Source: Reinekea sp. G2M2-21 (GTDB lineage: Bacteria > Pseudomonadota > Gammaproteobacteria > Pseudomonadales > Natronospirillaceae). From it: a stretch of 64,000 nt of DNA. The number at the start of each line of letters is the position of its first letter. Position 1 is the first letter of the stretch. The translations under genes and the position numbers were made by a program. The stretch covers positions 1,054,001-1,118,000 of the forward strand of contig NZ_JADPQG010000001.1 of the NCBI RefSeq assembly GCF_015687175.1, read 5' to 3'. The notes beneath the pieces were generated by a model, which saw nothing but the letters and a program-made list of their open reading frames with translations, was not told where the DNA came from and ran no database searches. Positions 29,235 through 39,232 of this stretch are shown piece by piece.

Positions 29235-31301
29235 TTAGCTTATTTTGGTTCCTGGAGGAATGTCGGCACTGCCTTCCATTACCCAGAGGTCATTGCCTTC
29301 GCCAGCTGCCAACACCATACCCTCGGATAATCCGAAACGCATTTTTCTGGGGGCAAGGTTGTAAACCAAAATCACATTTTTGCCGACCAGGTCTTCAGGT
29401 TGATAGTGGCTTTTGATGCCAGAAAACACCTGTCGGGTTTCATTGTTGCCAACATCCAATTGCAGGCAGAGGAGTTTATCGGCGCCATCAACATGGTCGG
29501 CTTCGATGACTTTCGCGATGCGCAAATCGACTTTGGCGAAATCTCCGAACTCTATGGTTTCAGAACTTGTTTCCTTTTTAGAGCTTGCCTTCGCTGCTTG
29601 CTTGTTCGGTTTTGTTGCAGGTTGTTCCGGAGCCTTTTTACCGCCTTCTCGGACCGCATCTTCTTTGCTTTCGGCGAGCAGGGCTTCTATTTGGGTCATT
29701 TCAATACGGGTTAACAACGGTTTGAACTTGTTAATGGTATGGCCCGTCAGCGTTGTCTCCAAGTCCACGAGCGTTAACGAGGATACGTTCAGAAATTGGC
29801 AGGCTTTCTCATTGAGAGCCGGCAGTACTGGACCCAGGTATATCGTTAAAGCGCGGAACAGGTGGATGCCCATAGAACAGATATCCAGCACTTCCTGATC
29901 TTTGCCTTCTTCTTTCGCCAGTGCCCAAGGTGCTTTGGCTTGAATATACTCGTTGGCTCGATCAACCAACGCCATGATTTCGCGAATTGCTTTGCTGTAC
30001 TCGCGTTTTTCATAAAAAGTGGTGATCGATTCCTTAGCCGCGAGTACTTCGTTTAACAGGGCCGGTTCGGCAATATTTTCCGACAATGTACCACCGGCTT
30101 TTTTCACAAATCCAGCGCATCGGCTGGCTATGTTCACGAACTTGTTCACCAGGTCGGTGTTAACCCGCTGCGCGAAATCTTCCAGATTCAGGTCGATATC
30201 TTCAACGCCTGAACCGAGTTTTGCTGCGTAGTAGTAGCGAAGATACTCAGGATTCAGATGCTTCAGATAGGTTTTCGCCATAATAAATGTGCCGCGGGAT
30301 TTCGACATTTTTTCACCGTTAACCGTGATGTAGCCATGGGCAAAAACCCCGTCCGGAGTCTTGAATCCAGCGCTGGTCAATGTTGCTGGCCAAAACAGGG
30401 CGTGGAAATTGATGATGTCTTTGCCAATGAAATGGTAAAGCTCGGCGTCAGAATCTTTGGCCCAATAATCGTCGAATTCCAGGCCTTCGGTGCGGTCGCA
30501 TAAGTTTTGAAAGCTGGCCATATAGCCGATAGGGGCGTCCAACCAGACATAAAAGTATTTGCCGGTAGTGCCGGGTATTTCAAACCCGAAGTAGGGCGCA
30601 TCGCGAGAGATGTCCCAGGCCTGCAGGCCGGAACCGAGCCATTCGGCCAATTTGTTGGCCACGCTGTCTTGCAAGGTGCCGGACCTTGTCCATTCCTGCA
30701 ACATGGTCTGGAACTGTGGCAAATCGAAGAAAAAGTGTTCAGATTCTTTTTCAACGGGTGTCGCGCCAGTGTAAGCCGACTTAGGGTTGATCAGCTCGTT
30801 TGGTTCGTACGTCGCGCTGCACACTTCACAAGCGTCGCCATATTGGTCTTCGGATTTACATTTAGGGCAGGTGCCTTTGACAAACCGGTCCGCCAGGAAA
30901 ATCTCTTTTTCCGGGTCATACAGCTGACGAATGGTTTTCACTTTTATGTGGCCGTTCTCTTTTAAACGGCTGTAAATCAATTCGGAAAGCGCTTTGTTCT
31001 CTGGTGAATGGGTGCTGTAGTAGTTGTCGTGCCCAATTAAAAAGCCCTTAGAATCCGCTTTATGGTCGGCGTTCATTTGCTCGATCCACGCTTCTGCAGT
31101 TTTGCCTTCTTTTTCAGCGCGCAGCATGACTGCTGTGCCATGCGTATCGTCCGCGCACACGTACATGCACTCGTTGCCCATGCTTTTTTGGAAACGAACC
31201 CAGATGTCAGTCTGGATCTGTTCCATCAAATGGCCTAAATGCAATTGGCCATTGGCGTAGGGAAGGGCGCTGGTGACGAGTATTTTACGTTTCGCGGACA
31301 T
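29235..31301 (-). CDS. metG: Methionyl-tRNA synthetase
   Basis: Charges tRNA-Met in the cytosol. 688 residues, class I synthetase with HLGH (21-24), a zinc-binding insert with two Cys-X2-Cys pairs ([17 protein letters not shown], about 146-162), and KMSKS near residue 335. A C-terminal tRNA-binding EMAP/Arc1-like domain (about 585-688) starts after a Lys/Ala-rich linker, as in E. coli MetG. AAGGA lies upstream of the ATG at 31301. Confidence 0.97.
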   Translation of the reverse strand: MSAKRKILVTSALPYANGQLHLGHLMEQIQTDIWVRFQKSMGNECMYVCADDTHGTAVMLRAEKEGKTAEAWIEQMNADHKADSKGFLIGHDNYYSTHSPENKALSELIYSRLKENGHIKVKTIRQLYDPEKEIFLADRFVKGTCPKCKSEDQYGDACEVCSATYEPNELINPKSAYTGATPVEKESEHFFFDLPQFQTMLQEWTRSGTLQDSVANKLAEWLGSGLQAWDISRDAPYFGFEIPGTTGKYFYVWLDAPIGYMASFQNLCDRTEGLEFDDYWAKDSDAELYHFIGKDIINFHALFWPATLTSAGFKTPDGVFAHGYITVNGEKMSKSRGTFIMAKTYLKHLNPEYLRYYYAAKLGSGVEDIDLNLEDFAQRVNTDLVNKFVNIASRCAGFVKKAGGTLSENIAEPALLNEVLAAKESITTFYEKREYSKAIREIMALVDRANEYIQAKAPWALAKEEGKDQEVLDICSMGIHLFRALTIYLGPVLPALNEKACQFLNVSSLTLVDLETTLTGHTINKFKPLLTRIEMTQIEALLAESKEDAVREGGKKAPEQPATKPNKQAAKASSKKETSSETIEFGDFAKVDLRIAKVIEADHVDGADKLLCLQLDVGNNETRQVFSGIKSHYQPEDLVGKNVILVYNLAPRKMRFGLSEGMVLAAGEGNDLWVMEGSADIPPGTKIS

Positions 31302-31477
31302 GGATTGGGTTATTCCTTAGTTAAAACAGTAGATGACTCACTCGATTGACGGTAAATCGGCAAGAACCGGCAATTCTACCGAATTGCTGCCAGTTGGCTA
31401 GCATCTGTTGCGCTGAGGGCGTGAAAAACAGACAATACCGGCAATTTTTTGGAGACGTATGTTAAAGGAGTGTGATT

Positions 31478-32881
31478 TTGATTATTCCCGTTTTGTTAGC
31501 TGGTGGTGTGGGTTCGCGTTTATGGCCTATGTCTCGCGAGCTATTCCCTAAGCAATGTATTAACTTGGTTGATTCAACCAAGAGCTTGATTCAGCAGACC
31601 GCCGAGCGTTCCGTGTCTGTTGGAATGGCGGAAGCGCCGATCGTGGTCTGCAATGATGAGCACCGTTTTCTGATCGCCCAACAAATGGCGGACTCAGGCA
31701 TTAAGGCAGACATTGTTTTGGAGCCTGCTGGCCGAAATACGGCTCCGGCGATTGCTTTAGCGGCATTTCAGGCACTGTCGCGGGATGCAAGCGCTATTAT
31801 GGTTGTGTTACCCGCCGATCACGTGATTAAAAACCATGCGTTATTTGGTAGTGCGCTGGAAGAAGCCGTAAGCCAGGCGAAATCCGGTCAGATTGTCACG
31901 TTTGGTGTGCAACCGACTTATGCTGAAACTGGCTATGGCTACATTCAGGCCGAAAGCAAAGACGCCGTCAGTAAGGTTAAAGCCTTCAAAGAAAAGCCCG
32001 ATCAACAGACGGCCGAAGCCTATTTGGCGGAAGGTGGTTACTACTGGAACAGCGGTATGTTCGTGTTTGGTGCTCAAGCCTACTTGGATGAGTTAAAAAA
32101 CCTGCAGCCGGCCATATTTGCGGCAGTTGAAAAGGCATATGCCGGTCATCATTCCGATCTGGACTTTATTCGTATTGATGCTGACGCCTTCGCGGAGTCT
32201 CCATCCGACTCCATCGACTACGCGATTATGGAAAAAACCGAAAAAGCTATGGTGGTGCCCTACACTGGCGATTGGAACGATATTGGCGCCTGGGCTGCTC
32301 TGTATGACCTAAATGAGAAAGACGAAAACGGCAATGTGCATATGGGGGATGTTTTGACCCACGATGCCAAGAACAACTTTATTCGTTCTGAAAGCCGTTT
32401 GGTTGCAGCGATTGGCGTTGAAGGTTTGGCCATTGTGGAAACCAAGGACGCTGTTGCTGTCGTGCCGCGCGAACGCGCGCAAGATGTGAAGTTCATTGTA
32501 AATCAGCTGAAGGCAGCGGGTCGTACGGAGCATGAAATACACACCAAGGTCTACCGTCCATGGGGGGCTTATGAAGGTGTTGATCAGGGTAAGCGACACC
32601 AGGTTAAAAACATTATGGTGAAACCCGGTGAAAAGTTGTCGGTTCAGATGCATCATCACCGTGCTGAGCACTGGATTGTCGTGTCTGGTACGGCCAATAT
32701 CACTATTGGTGAGGAAACGAAGTTAGTTTCCGAGAATGAGTCGGTTTATATCCCATTAGGCGAGGTTCATGCTTTGGAAAACCCAGGTAAAATCCCATTA
32801 GAGCTGATTGAGGTTCAGACAGGCTCTTACTTGGGTGAAGACGATATTGTTCGGTTTACCGACCGTTACGGGCGTAGCTAA
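31478..32881 (+). CDS. manC: Mannose-1-phosphate guanylyltransferase / mannose-6-phosphate isomerase
   Basis: A bifunctional enzyme supplying GDP-mannose. 467 residues. The N-terminal nucleotidyltransferase domain has LAGGVGSRLWPMSRE and FKEKPD; the C-terminal cupin isomerase domain has RPWGAYEGVD, KPGEKLSVQMHHHR and EHWIVVSG. The start is probably TTG at 31478, 7 bases after AAAGGAG; the GTG at 31472 is only one base from that site. It is placed between metG and apbC, two genes that are direct neighbours in many gammaproteobacteria. Confidence 0.93.
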   Translation: MIIPVLLAGGVGSRLWPMSRELFPKQCINLVDSTKSLIQQTAERSVSVGMAEAPIVVCNDEHRFLIAQQMADSGIKADIVLEPAGRNTAPAIALAAFQALSRDASAIMVVLPADHVIKNHALFGSALEEAVSQAKSGQIVTFGVQPTYAETGYGYIQAESKDAVSKVKAFKEKPDQQTAEAYLAEGGYYWNSGMFVFGAQAYLDELKNLQPAIFAAVEKAYAGHHSDLDFIRIDADAFAESPSDSIDYAIMEKTEKAMVVPYTGDWNDIGAWAALYDLNEKDENGNVHMGDVLTHDAKNNFIRSESRLVAAIGVEGLAIVETKDAVAVVPRERAQDVKFIVNQLKAAGRTEHEIHTKVYRPWGAYEGVDQGKRHQVKNIMVKPGEKLSVQMHHHRAEHWIVVSGTANITIGEETKLVSENESVYIPLGEVHALENPGKIPLELIEVQTGSYLGEDDIVRFTDRYGRS

Positions 32882-32914
32882 CAGCGAAGGTTTTTGAATA
32901 GTTGTTTGAAAGAT

Positions 32915-32930
32915 GGGGGCTAAAGCCCCC
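32915..32930. other. Perfect GC hairpin after manC (GGGGGC-TAAA-GCCCCC)
   Basis: A 6-bp perfect stem with a TAAA loop, 34 bases downstream of the manC stop. There is no T tract, so it may act as a 3'-end stabiliser or factor-dependent terminator. It shares its core with the structures at 29200 and 33941. Confidence 0.5.
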
Positions 32931-33088
32931 CAGTCACATAAAGTGCGACGCATCAGAAAGATAAGTGCCACAACCTAATCTGTAAATCAGGGGAAAACCT
33001 AAACCAGAATCATCAGTTCTATTGGTTTTCTGGTTCTTACCCTCATTAACTTTCTCTATAAATTCATTCAGCATCAAGAGCTTTATCT

Positions 33089-33889
33089 ATGGAAAATGTT
33101 AAAAGAATTATCGCCGTTGCTTCCGGGAAAGGGGGGGTTGGCAAATCAACGACCTCTGTGAATCTTGCTTTGGCGCTAAAAAGTCTTGGTCATAGTGTGG
33201 GTTTACTGGATGCGGATATTTACGGACCTTCTGTAGGTATGATGCTTGGTGTGCCAGAGGGGGCTCAGCCAGAAATCAAAAACCAAAATTCCTTTGTCCC
33301 CATTATGGCGCACGGCCTGCAAACCATGTCGATGGCCTATCTGGTTACCGATAAAACGCCTATGGTGTGGCGCGGGCCGATGGCCTCAGGCGCCTTACAG
33401 CAGATCTTGACCCAAACCCTCTGGGGCGATCTGGATTTTCTGGTTGTCGATATGCCGCCGGGAACCGGCGATATTCAGTTAACCTTGGCGCAAAAAGCGA
33501 ATATTGATGGTGCCGTGATTGTGACTACCCCGCAAGATCTGGCACTGCTGGATGCCAAAAAAGGTATCGAGATGTTCCAGAAAGTAAGCGTGCCTGTGTT
33601 GGGTATTGTGGAGAATATGGCGGTCCATACCTGTTCGAATTGTGGGCACGAAGAGCACATATTCGGAGAAGAAGGTGGCCAGAAACTGGCCAATGATTAT
33701 GGCGTCAGTGTTTTGGGCAGCTTGCCTTTAGATATGTCGATAAGACAGTCAATCGATGCCGGTGAGCCGAGCGTGGCGGCAGATTCGAAGTCTGACGTAA
33801 CGGGAAAGTACCTGAATATTGCCAAGAACGTAGTTGCCCAATTGGAAGCAGCGCCAGAGGTCGATGGGCCCGATATTTCGTTTAGTTGA
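33089..33889 (+). CDS. apbC: Mrp/ApbC-type Fe-S cluster carrier ATPase
   Basis: A P-loop NTPase of the Mrp/NBP35 family that delivers Fe-S clusters. 266 residues: the deviant Walker A GKGGVGKST (14-22) starts almost at the N-terminus, and CSNCG (about 178-182) holds the cluster-bridging Cys-X2-Cys. Most proteobacterial ApbC proteins are longer because of an N-terminal DUF59/MIP18 domain, which is absent here. AAGAG precedes the ATG. It converges with the glycosyltransferase gene at 34007. Confidence 0.93.
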   Translation: MENVKRIIAVASGKGGVGKSTTSVNLALALKSLGHSVGLLDADIYGPSVGMMLGVPEGAQPEIKNQNSFVPIMAHGLQTMSMAYLVTDKTPMVWRGPMASGALQQILTQTLWGDLDFLVVDMPPGTGDIQLTLAQKANIDGAVIVTTPQDLALLDAKKGIEMFQKVSVPVLGIVENMAVHTCSNCGHEEHIFGEEGGQKLANDYGVSVLGSLPLDMSIRQSIDAGEPSVAADSKSDVTGKYLNIAKNVVAQLEAAPEVDGPDISFS

Positions 33890-33903
33890 ACTGAAATCAT
33901 GGG

Positions 33904-33953
33904 GGCGGCCTTAGCGACGATGACTGTCTTTGATTATCGTGGCTAAAGCCCTC
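33904..33953. terminator. Imperfect long hairpin between convergent apbC and GT2 genes
   Basis: GGCGGCCTTAGCGACGAT (from 33904) pairs, with two or three mismatches, with ATCGTGGCTAAAGCCCTC (ending 33953), leaving a loop of about 14 bases. It stands between two convergent genes and lacks a strong T tract. It is probably a bidirectional transcription end, moderately supported. Confidence 0.45.
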
Positions 33954-34006
33954 TCGCTTAGGAATCAGCGAAACAGGAGGCCGTGGAGGCTAACTTCTGC
34001 GGCGAA

Positions 34007-34840
34007 TTAATCGGGCCGATTCCCTTTAATTATGCCGTTGGTTGTCCAAGTGCTTTTTGTGCGAATGACTTCGTTGCGAATGTCATAGTTCTTCTGCCAG
34101 ATTTCTTTACTTTCGTAGCCGCGCTTGTGGTCCAAGTGCATGAATATCGCACTGTAGCGAATTTGCTTGGATTTCATACCGTTATTCCACAAGCGCTCGC
34201 CTAACTCTCTGTCTAACCCGCCATATTGCATATCTTCGTTAAAGCCATTGACCGCAATAATGTCTTTTGTCCATGTACTGCTGTTTGCTCCATTCCAAGT
34301 AGCCTTTGTCGGCGTCAATTTGTTCATGATGCGTTGATACAAAGGGTTGGGGTTCAATTTCCCCATTTTGTGGCTTTTGGGCTGGCCATTGGCAATGAGC
34401 CATTGTTTCTCAAACAGTTTTCCGGCTTGGATATCGTCTTCCGTTACCGCTTTTGAAACTGCCATGTTTAATTTGAAGTAACCGGCGGATAAGAAGTAAC
34501 CAGGCTCAGCATAGTCATAGTGGGTTTGCACTAAGTTTGGGGCCGGCACGCAGTCGCCATCGGTAAAAATGAGGTAGTCGCAATCGGTTGCAGCAATAAC
34601 TTTGTTGAGGATTTCGCACTTTCGGAACCCAAGGTCTTCATGCCAATAATGCTTAATTGTAAGGTTATTTTGCGCCTGATACCGCTGTATCAGCGCTTTT
34701 GTCTCCTGGGTTGAGCCATCATCCGCAATGAGAAGGGTAAAATTCTTGTTGGTTTGCGCTTGCCAGCCCCAAAAGCACTTTTCCAGCCAGGCAGGGTTGT
34801 TGTAGGTGGTTATAACGATGCCGATTTTTTGAGGTTTCAT
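34007..34840 (-). CDS. Family 2 glycosyltransferase with galactosyltransferase-type C-domain
   Basis: About 277 residues. The GT-A fold has GIVITTYNNP at the N-terminus, ADDGS and the DxD-like TDGDC (about 95). A C-terminal NGFNEDMQYGGLDRELGERL segment is of the Glyco_transf_7C type. It is a cytoplasmic sugar transferase, likely for lipopolysaccharide core or capsule; donor and acceptor are unknown. The ATG at 34840 (MKPQKIGIV) fits the fold best; an in-frame ATG at 34873 is possible. It is divergent from the UDP-glucuronate epimerase gene. Confidence 0.82.
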   Translation of the reverse strand: MKPQKIGIVITTYNNPAWLEKCFWGWQAQTNKNFTLLIADDGSTQETKALIQRYQAQNNLTIKHYWHEDLGFRKCEILNKVIAATDCDYLIFTDGDCVPAPNLVQTHYDYAEPGYFLSAGYFKLNMAVSKAVTEDDIQAGKLFEKQWLIANGQPKSHKMGKLNPNPLYQRIMNKLTPTKATWNGANSSTWTKDIIAVNGFNEDMQYGGLDRELGERLWNNGMKSKQIRYSAIFMHLDHKRGYESKEIWQKNYDIRNEVIRTKSTWTTNGIIKGNRPD

Positions 34841-35028
34841 GCGCAAATCTTTCTTGAAATTAACCTTAATCATAACGGGTTGTCGCTCATTTCCGCTAGT
34901 GATTAAAGGATGAATTGGGATTAATCAATTAATGGTATCCGCTGCGTAGGAGAGGAGATCAAATTATTACTAGTTACATGCGTCCTTAACTACTAAAATT
35001 CGCGTCACATGCGGATATTGGTTTTGCG

Positions 35029-36030
35029 ATGACAGTTTTAGTGACCGGGGTGGCCGGTTTTATAGGTAATGAGGTAGCGATTAAGCTGACCCAGCAGGGT
35101 TATGAAGTCGTTGGTATCGATAATTTAAACGATTATTACGATGTTCAACTCAAGAAAGATCGTCTGGCTAGATTGGCGGGAGTTAATAATTTTCAATTCT
35201 TGGAAATAGGGGTTGAAGACCGGTTGGCTATGTCGAATCTTGCGGCTAAATATCTGTTCTCGCAGATTATTCACATGGCCGCGCAAGCTGGGGTTCGGCA
35301 TTCTATTGAAAACCCTAATGCCTATATAGACAGTAATTTAGTGGGGTTTGGCAATATTCTGGAGCTAGCAAGGCAGCATAAAGTTGAGCATCTGATGTAT
35401 GCTTCTTCCAGCTCTGTGTACGGAGAGAACGAGAAACAACCCTTTTCTGAGCACGATCCTGTCGATCATCCCGTTTCTCTTTATGCCGCAACGAAGAAAG
35501 CCAATGAAGTAATGGCTCATTCTTACAGTCACCTGTATGGCATACCGACTACCGGATTGAGGTTTTTTACGGTTTATGGCCCGTGGGGTAGGCCGGATAT
35601 GGCGCCTTTCTTATTTACCAAGGCAATTCTCGAAGGCAAGCCCATAAACGTATTTAATCACGGCGAAATGCTACGTGATTTTACCTATATAGACGATATC
35701 GTTGACGGTATTCTAAAAGCCGTTGGTTGCCCACCGGGGAAATCGAAGTTTATGGCCACGAAAACCCCAGCCCACAGTCGCGCCCCTTACCAACTGTTTA
35801 ATATCGGTAATTCAAAACCGGTGAAATTGTTGGACTTTATCGAAGCGATAGAGCGGGCGTCGGGAAAAAAGGCAGAAAAAATCTATATGGACATGCAACC
35901 TGGTGACGTACCGGTGACCTACGCTGATGTTCGGTTATTAAGTGAAAGAACCGGCTATAAGCCCAATACGGAAATACAGGACGGAGTGAATGCCGTGGTC
36001 GCTTGGTACCGTAATTATTATCAGCTTTAG
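35029..36030 (+). CDS. UDP-glucuronate 4-epimerase-like NAD-dependent epimerase
   Basis: 333 residues, extended SDR. It has GVAGFIG (7-13), the catalytic Tyr/Lys of YAATKKANE (about 154), and the subgroup hallmark RFFTVYGPWGRPDMA seen in CapI/LspL-type UDP-glucuronate 4-epimerases. It would convert UDP-GlcA to UDP-GalA. The ugd gene downstream makes its substrate. It starts at ATG 35029. Confidence 0.87.
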   Translation: MTVLVTGVAGFIGNEVAIKLTQQGYEVVGIDNLNDYYDVQLKKDRLARLAGVNNFQFLEIGVEDRLAMSNLAAKYLFSQIIHMAAQAGVRHSIENPNAYIDSNLVGFGNILELARQHKVEHLMYASSSSVYGENEKQPFSEHDPVDHPVSLYAATKKANEVMAHSYSHLYGIPTTGLRFFTVYGPWGRPDMAPFLFTKAILEGKPINVFNHGEMLRDFTYIDDIVDGILKAVGCPPGKSKFMATKTPAHSRAPYQLFNIGNSKPVKLLDFIEAIERASGKKAEKIYMDMQPGDVPVTYADVRLLSERTGYKPNTEIQDGVNAVVAWYRNYYQL

Positions 36031-36057
36031 TTGGCGGGCATAGCGCGTGAGCGGCTA

Positions 36058-36086
36058 TGTTCACCCGCAAATTGAACCGCTATACT
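36058..36086 (+). promoter_or_regulatory. Possible sigma-70 promoter of ugd
   Basis: TGTTCA (36058-36063) and TATACT (36081-36086), 17 bases apart, 38 bases upstream of the ugd ATG. The -10 is good (5 of 6) and the -35 poor (3 of 6). Confidence 0.3.
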
Positions 36087-36123
36087 GTGCGTCTTTTTAA
36101 CCTTTGAATAAATTGAGATCGAT

Positions 36124-37293
36124 ATGACCAAAATTGCCATAGCAGGGACAGGCTACGTAGGGCTTTCTAACGCGATGTTGTTGGCACAACATCACGAAGT
36201 TGTTGCAATTGACATCATTCAAGAAAAGGTCGAAATGCTGAACAATAAGCAGTCGCCCATTGAAGATAAGGAAATCAGCGACTACTTGGTCAATAAGGAT
36301 CTCAATTTCAAGGCCACCCTAGACAAAGAATTTGCTTATAAAGATGCAGACTTTGTTATCATAGCCACACCAACGGACTACGACCCAACCACCAACTACT
36401 TCAACACCAGCAGTGTCGAAACCGTTATTCAAGATATTACGACCATCAACCCTAACGCAGTAATGGTTATTAAGTCGACAGTTCCTGTCGGTTTTACCGC
36501 AGATATTAGAAAGCGAATGGGCAACGATAATGTCATATTCTCACCTGAGTTTTTGCGTGAAGGTAAGGCTTTGTATGACAACCTTTACCCAAGTCGAATC
36601 ATCGTTGGCGAACGAAGCGAACGTGCAACTCGTTTTGCCGAACTATTACAAGAAGGCGCGATAAAAACTGATATTCCTACGCTTTTTGTAGACTCAACCG
36701 AAGCGGAAGCGGTGAAGCTGTTTTCCAATACTTACTTGGCTATGCGCGTCGCTTACTTTAACGAGCTTGATACTTACGCCGAAACCCACGGGTTAAACAG
36801 TAAGCAGATTATTGAAGGAGTGGGTCTGGACCCGCGCATTGGTAATCACTATAACAATCCAAGTTTCGGTTACGGCGGTTACTGTTTGCCTAAAGACACA
36901 AAGCAATTACTAGCTAATTTCCAAGACGTACCCAGTAACATTATTCGGGCTATTGTTGACTCTAACACGACTCGAAAAGACTTCATTGCTGACTCCATCA
37001 TCAAACGCAACCCGAAACGAGTAGGGATATACCGCTTGGTGATGAAGACGGGATCTGATAATTTCCGGGCCTCTGCAATCCAAGGTGTTATGAAGCGTTT
37101 AAAAGCGAAGGGAATTGAAGTGGTCGTATACGAACCTGTGTTAACGGAGCATGAATTTTTCCGTTCGCTGGTGATAAATGACCTGGAGAAGTTCAAGCAG
37201 GTATCTGATGTTATTGTGGCGAATCGACCTTCGGCAGAATTGGATGATGTTGCCGACAAAGTCTACACACGCGATCTGTTCGGCAATGATTGA
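36124..37293 (+). CDS. ugd: UDP-glucose 6-dehydrogenase
   Basis: Oxidises UDP-glucose to UDP-glucuronate with 2 NAD+. 389 residues, the short Ugd type of E. coli. It has the N-terminal Rossmann motif GTGYVGLSN (8-16), SPEFLREG, and the catalytic Cys in [11 protein letters not shown] (about 253-263). It follows the UDP-GlcA epimerase by 93 bases, a natural pair giving UDP-GlcA and UDP-GalA. A strong terminator follows. Confidence 0.95.
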   Translation: MTKIAIAGTGYVGLSNAMLLAQHHEVVAIDIIQEKVEMLNNKQSPIEDKEISDYLVNKDLNFKATLDKEFAYKDADFVIIATPTDYDPTTNYFNTSSVETVIQDITTINPNAVMVIKSTVPVGFTADIRKRMGNDNVIFSPEFLREGKALYDNLYPSRIIVGERSERATRFAELLQEGAIKTDIPTLFVDSTEAEAVKLFSNTYLAMRVAYFNELDTYAETHGLNSKQIIEGVGLDPRIGNHYNNPSFGYGGYCLPKDTKQLLANFQDVPSNIIRAIVDSNTTRKDFIADSIIKRNPKRVGIYRLVMKTGSDNFRASAIQGVMKRLKAKGIEVVVYEPVLTEHEFFRSLVINDLEKFKQVSDVIVANRPSAELDDVADKVYTRDLFGND

Positions 37294-37332
37294 TTTGTTC
37301 CTGAAATTGAAAGCTATCTAACTTTACCATTG

Positions 37333-37361
37333 CGCTCAGTGATTTACTGAGCGTTTTTTTT
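37333..37361 (+). terminator. Intrinsic terminator after ugd
   Basis: CGCTCAGT (37333-37340) and ACTGAGCG (37346-37353) form a perfect 8-bp stem with a 5-base loop, followed by eight T residues (37354-37361). Confidence 0.92.
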
Positions 37362-37390
37362 AATTCGCAATCTACGAAAAGTTTGAAGTC

Positions 37391-39178
37391 ATGGCCAATA
37401 AAATTAAGCACCTGTTAAATGTCTCTCTTTTGTTTAGCGCAGCCTGTTTGTTAGCTATGATATTTAACATAAGCGCTTATCAGTTGTCATTAGCGCCGTT
37501 GGCATTAACTTATGTGCCTTTAGCTTTTATCGGTCAGGCCTACGCCATGGGTCTGCTGTTGTTAATCGCTTTGTTGCCTTTCTTTTGGATGCCAAAAAAA
37601 TGGTTCAGCACTTTATTCGCATTGGCAGGCGGGAGTCTTTTCTTTCTACTGGCAATCGATAGTTGGGTATTTTCTGTTTATCGATTTCACATCAACTCGT
37701 TTTTTATCAATATGTTTTTTACAGACAGAGCCGGAATGGGGATTGAAACGAGCTCCCTGGTTTTTGGTGGCCTAGTTTGGTTGCTCGTTATTACCTTGTT
37801 CTATTTTTTGGCTCTAAAACTGAGTGGTGTCGGAAAATTACTGCGCTTGTTTGGTCTGTATTTTTTTCTTTTTGTTTTGACGTTTATCGGGCAGTCGATT
37901 CATGCTTGGGGCTATGCTCACAATATGAAGAAAATTGTAAGTCTTACGCATGTTATCCCTCTGTATTACCCCTTAATTGCCACAAAAGACATTAAAAAAT
38001 GGGGCTGGTTTCGCGAAGACTTAGTTGAAGATAACCTGGTGGTAGATTTGGATGATATTAATGGCTTCAACTATCCTTTAGCACCTTTAAATTGCCCAGC
38101 TGCATCTGAGACAAACATTATTGTCGCGACGTTAGAGAGTTGGCGGTTTGATCGGATGAACCCACGTGTCACGCCTAACATATACAATATTGGTCATCAA
38201 TCGTTAATATTTAACAATCACTTGAGTACCGGAACGGTTACTGATCGAGGTCTGTTTGGTCTTTTGTACGGAGTATCGCCAGCCTATTTAACCAGCGCAT
38301 TTGGCGCCGGTAAAGAACCCGCATTGATTAGTGCATTGCAGAGTATGAAATATCAGAGTTGGGTGTTGGCCAATCAGGATATTGAAGTAAACAAACTTGA
38401 TAAACTGTTTTTTCCAAAAATAAAACCCTTACAAAGCAATGGGCGAGGTCAGGTATTCGAAGGTGATGCGGGTATCGTTACCCAGTTAATTGAGCAAATT
38501 GAACGCCGCGACGAGACCCGACCGTTTTTTGGGTACCTGTTATTCAATTCCTCACATTTCCCCTATTGGACACCCCCGGATTACATCAAACCCTTTGAGC
38601 CGAGCGAACGGTTTTCACCCTCTAAAGCCACGGATGATACGCAACCAGAACCCTACTTTAACCAATACAGTAATTCGATTCATTATATCGATAGTCTTAT
38701 CGGCCAATTGCAAGTTGCACTGAAATCTAAAGGTTTGTGGGAAAATACGATTTTGGTCATCACCGGCGACCATGGGGAAGAATTTCGCGATCAATCGGTT
38801 GCTTACTGGGGGCATGGCAGTAATTTTTCTCGTTTTCAAAGTGGTGTGCCGCTGGTTATTCATTGGCCGGGACTAATGCCGGCAGCGATTGATTACCGAA
38901 CCTCACATGAGGATGTGTTTGCTACCCTTGTGACGGACGCCTTAAATTGTGGAATAGAGTTTAGTGATATTTCGACTGGTGCTTCGCTTTTTTCAGATGA
39001 ATCACGCGTAAATATCATTGAAAGTTATGTTATCCAGGCCATTGTAGATGGAGATGTGGTCACCGAGCTTTATCCTGGTTTTGTGAAAAATTATGCGTTG
39101 GAAGATATCAGTAAAGAAGAAAAAGCCTCTGCCAAAAGCATTCAAGGCGTGCAACGAGTATTGAGTCAATTTCGTTAG
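37391..39178 (+). CDS. YejM/PbgA-like inner-membrane sulfatase-fold protein
   Basis: 595 residues, close to E. coli YejM (586). Five transmembrane helices (DUF3413 region, about 1-190) are followed by a periplasmic alkaline-phosphatase/sulfatase-fold domain with ATLESWRFDRMNP, STGTVTDRGLFGLLYG, TGDHGEEF and YWGHGSNFSRFQSGVPL. YejM (PbgA, LapC) binds lipopolysaccharide and controls LpxC stability through LapB in E. coli. Here it lies between nucleotide-sugar genes and the polysaccharide operon. Whether it is the true YejM orthologue or a phosphoethanolamine-type modifier needs phylogeny. Confidence 0.8.
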   Translation: MANKIKHLLNVSLLFSAACLLAMIFNISAYQLSLAPLALTYVPLAFIGQAYAMGLLLLIALLPFFWMPKKWFSTLFALAGGSLFFLLAIDSWVFSVYRFHINSFFINMFFTDRAGMGIETSSLVFGGLVWLLVITLFYFLALKLSGVGKLLRLFGLYFFLFVLTFIGQSIHAWGYAHNMKKIVSLTHVIPLYYPLIATKDIKKWGWFREDLVEDNLVVDLDDINGFNYPLAPLNCPAASETNIIVATLESWRFDRMNPRVTPNIYNIGHQSLIFNNHLSTGTVTDRGLFGLLYGVSPAYLTSAFGAGKEPALISALQSMKYQSWVLANQDIEVNKLDKLFFPKIKPLQSNGRGQVFEGDAGIVTQLIEQIERRDETRPFFGYLLFNSSHFPYWTPPDYIKPFEPSERFSPSKATDDTQPEPYFNQYSNSIHYIDSLIGQLQVALKSKGLWENTILVITGDHGEEFRDQSVAYWGHGSNFSRFQSGVPLVIHWPGLMPAAIDYRTSHEDVFATLVTDALNCGIEFSDISTGASLFSDESRVNIIESYVIQAIVDGDVVTELYPGFVKNYALEDISKEEKASAKSIQGVQRVLSQFR

Positions 39179-39232
39179 ATTCAATCACGTCTGAAACAAG
39201 TTCCTTAAGGACGCGCTATAATCTTGTTCCCC

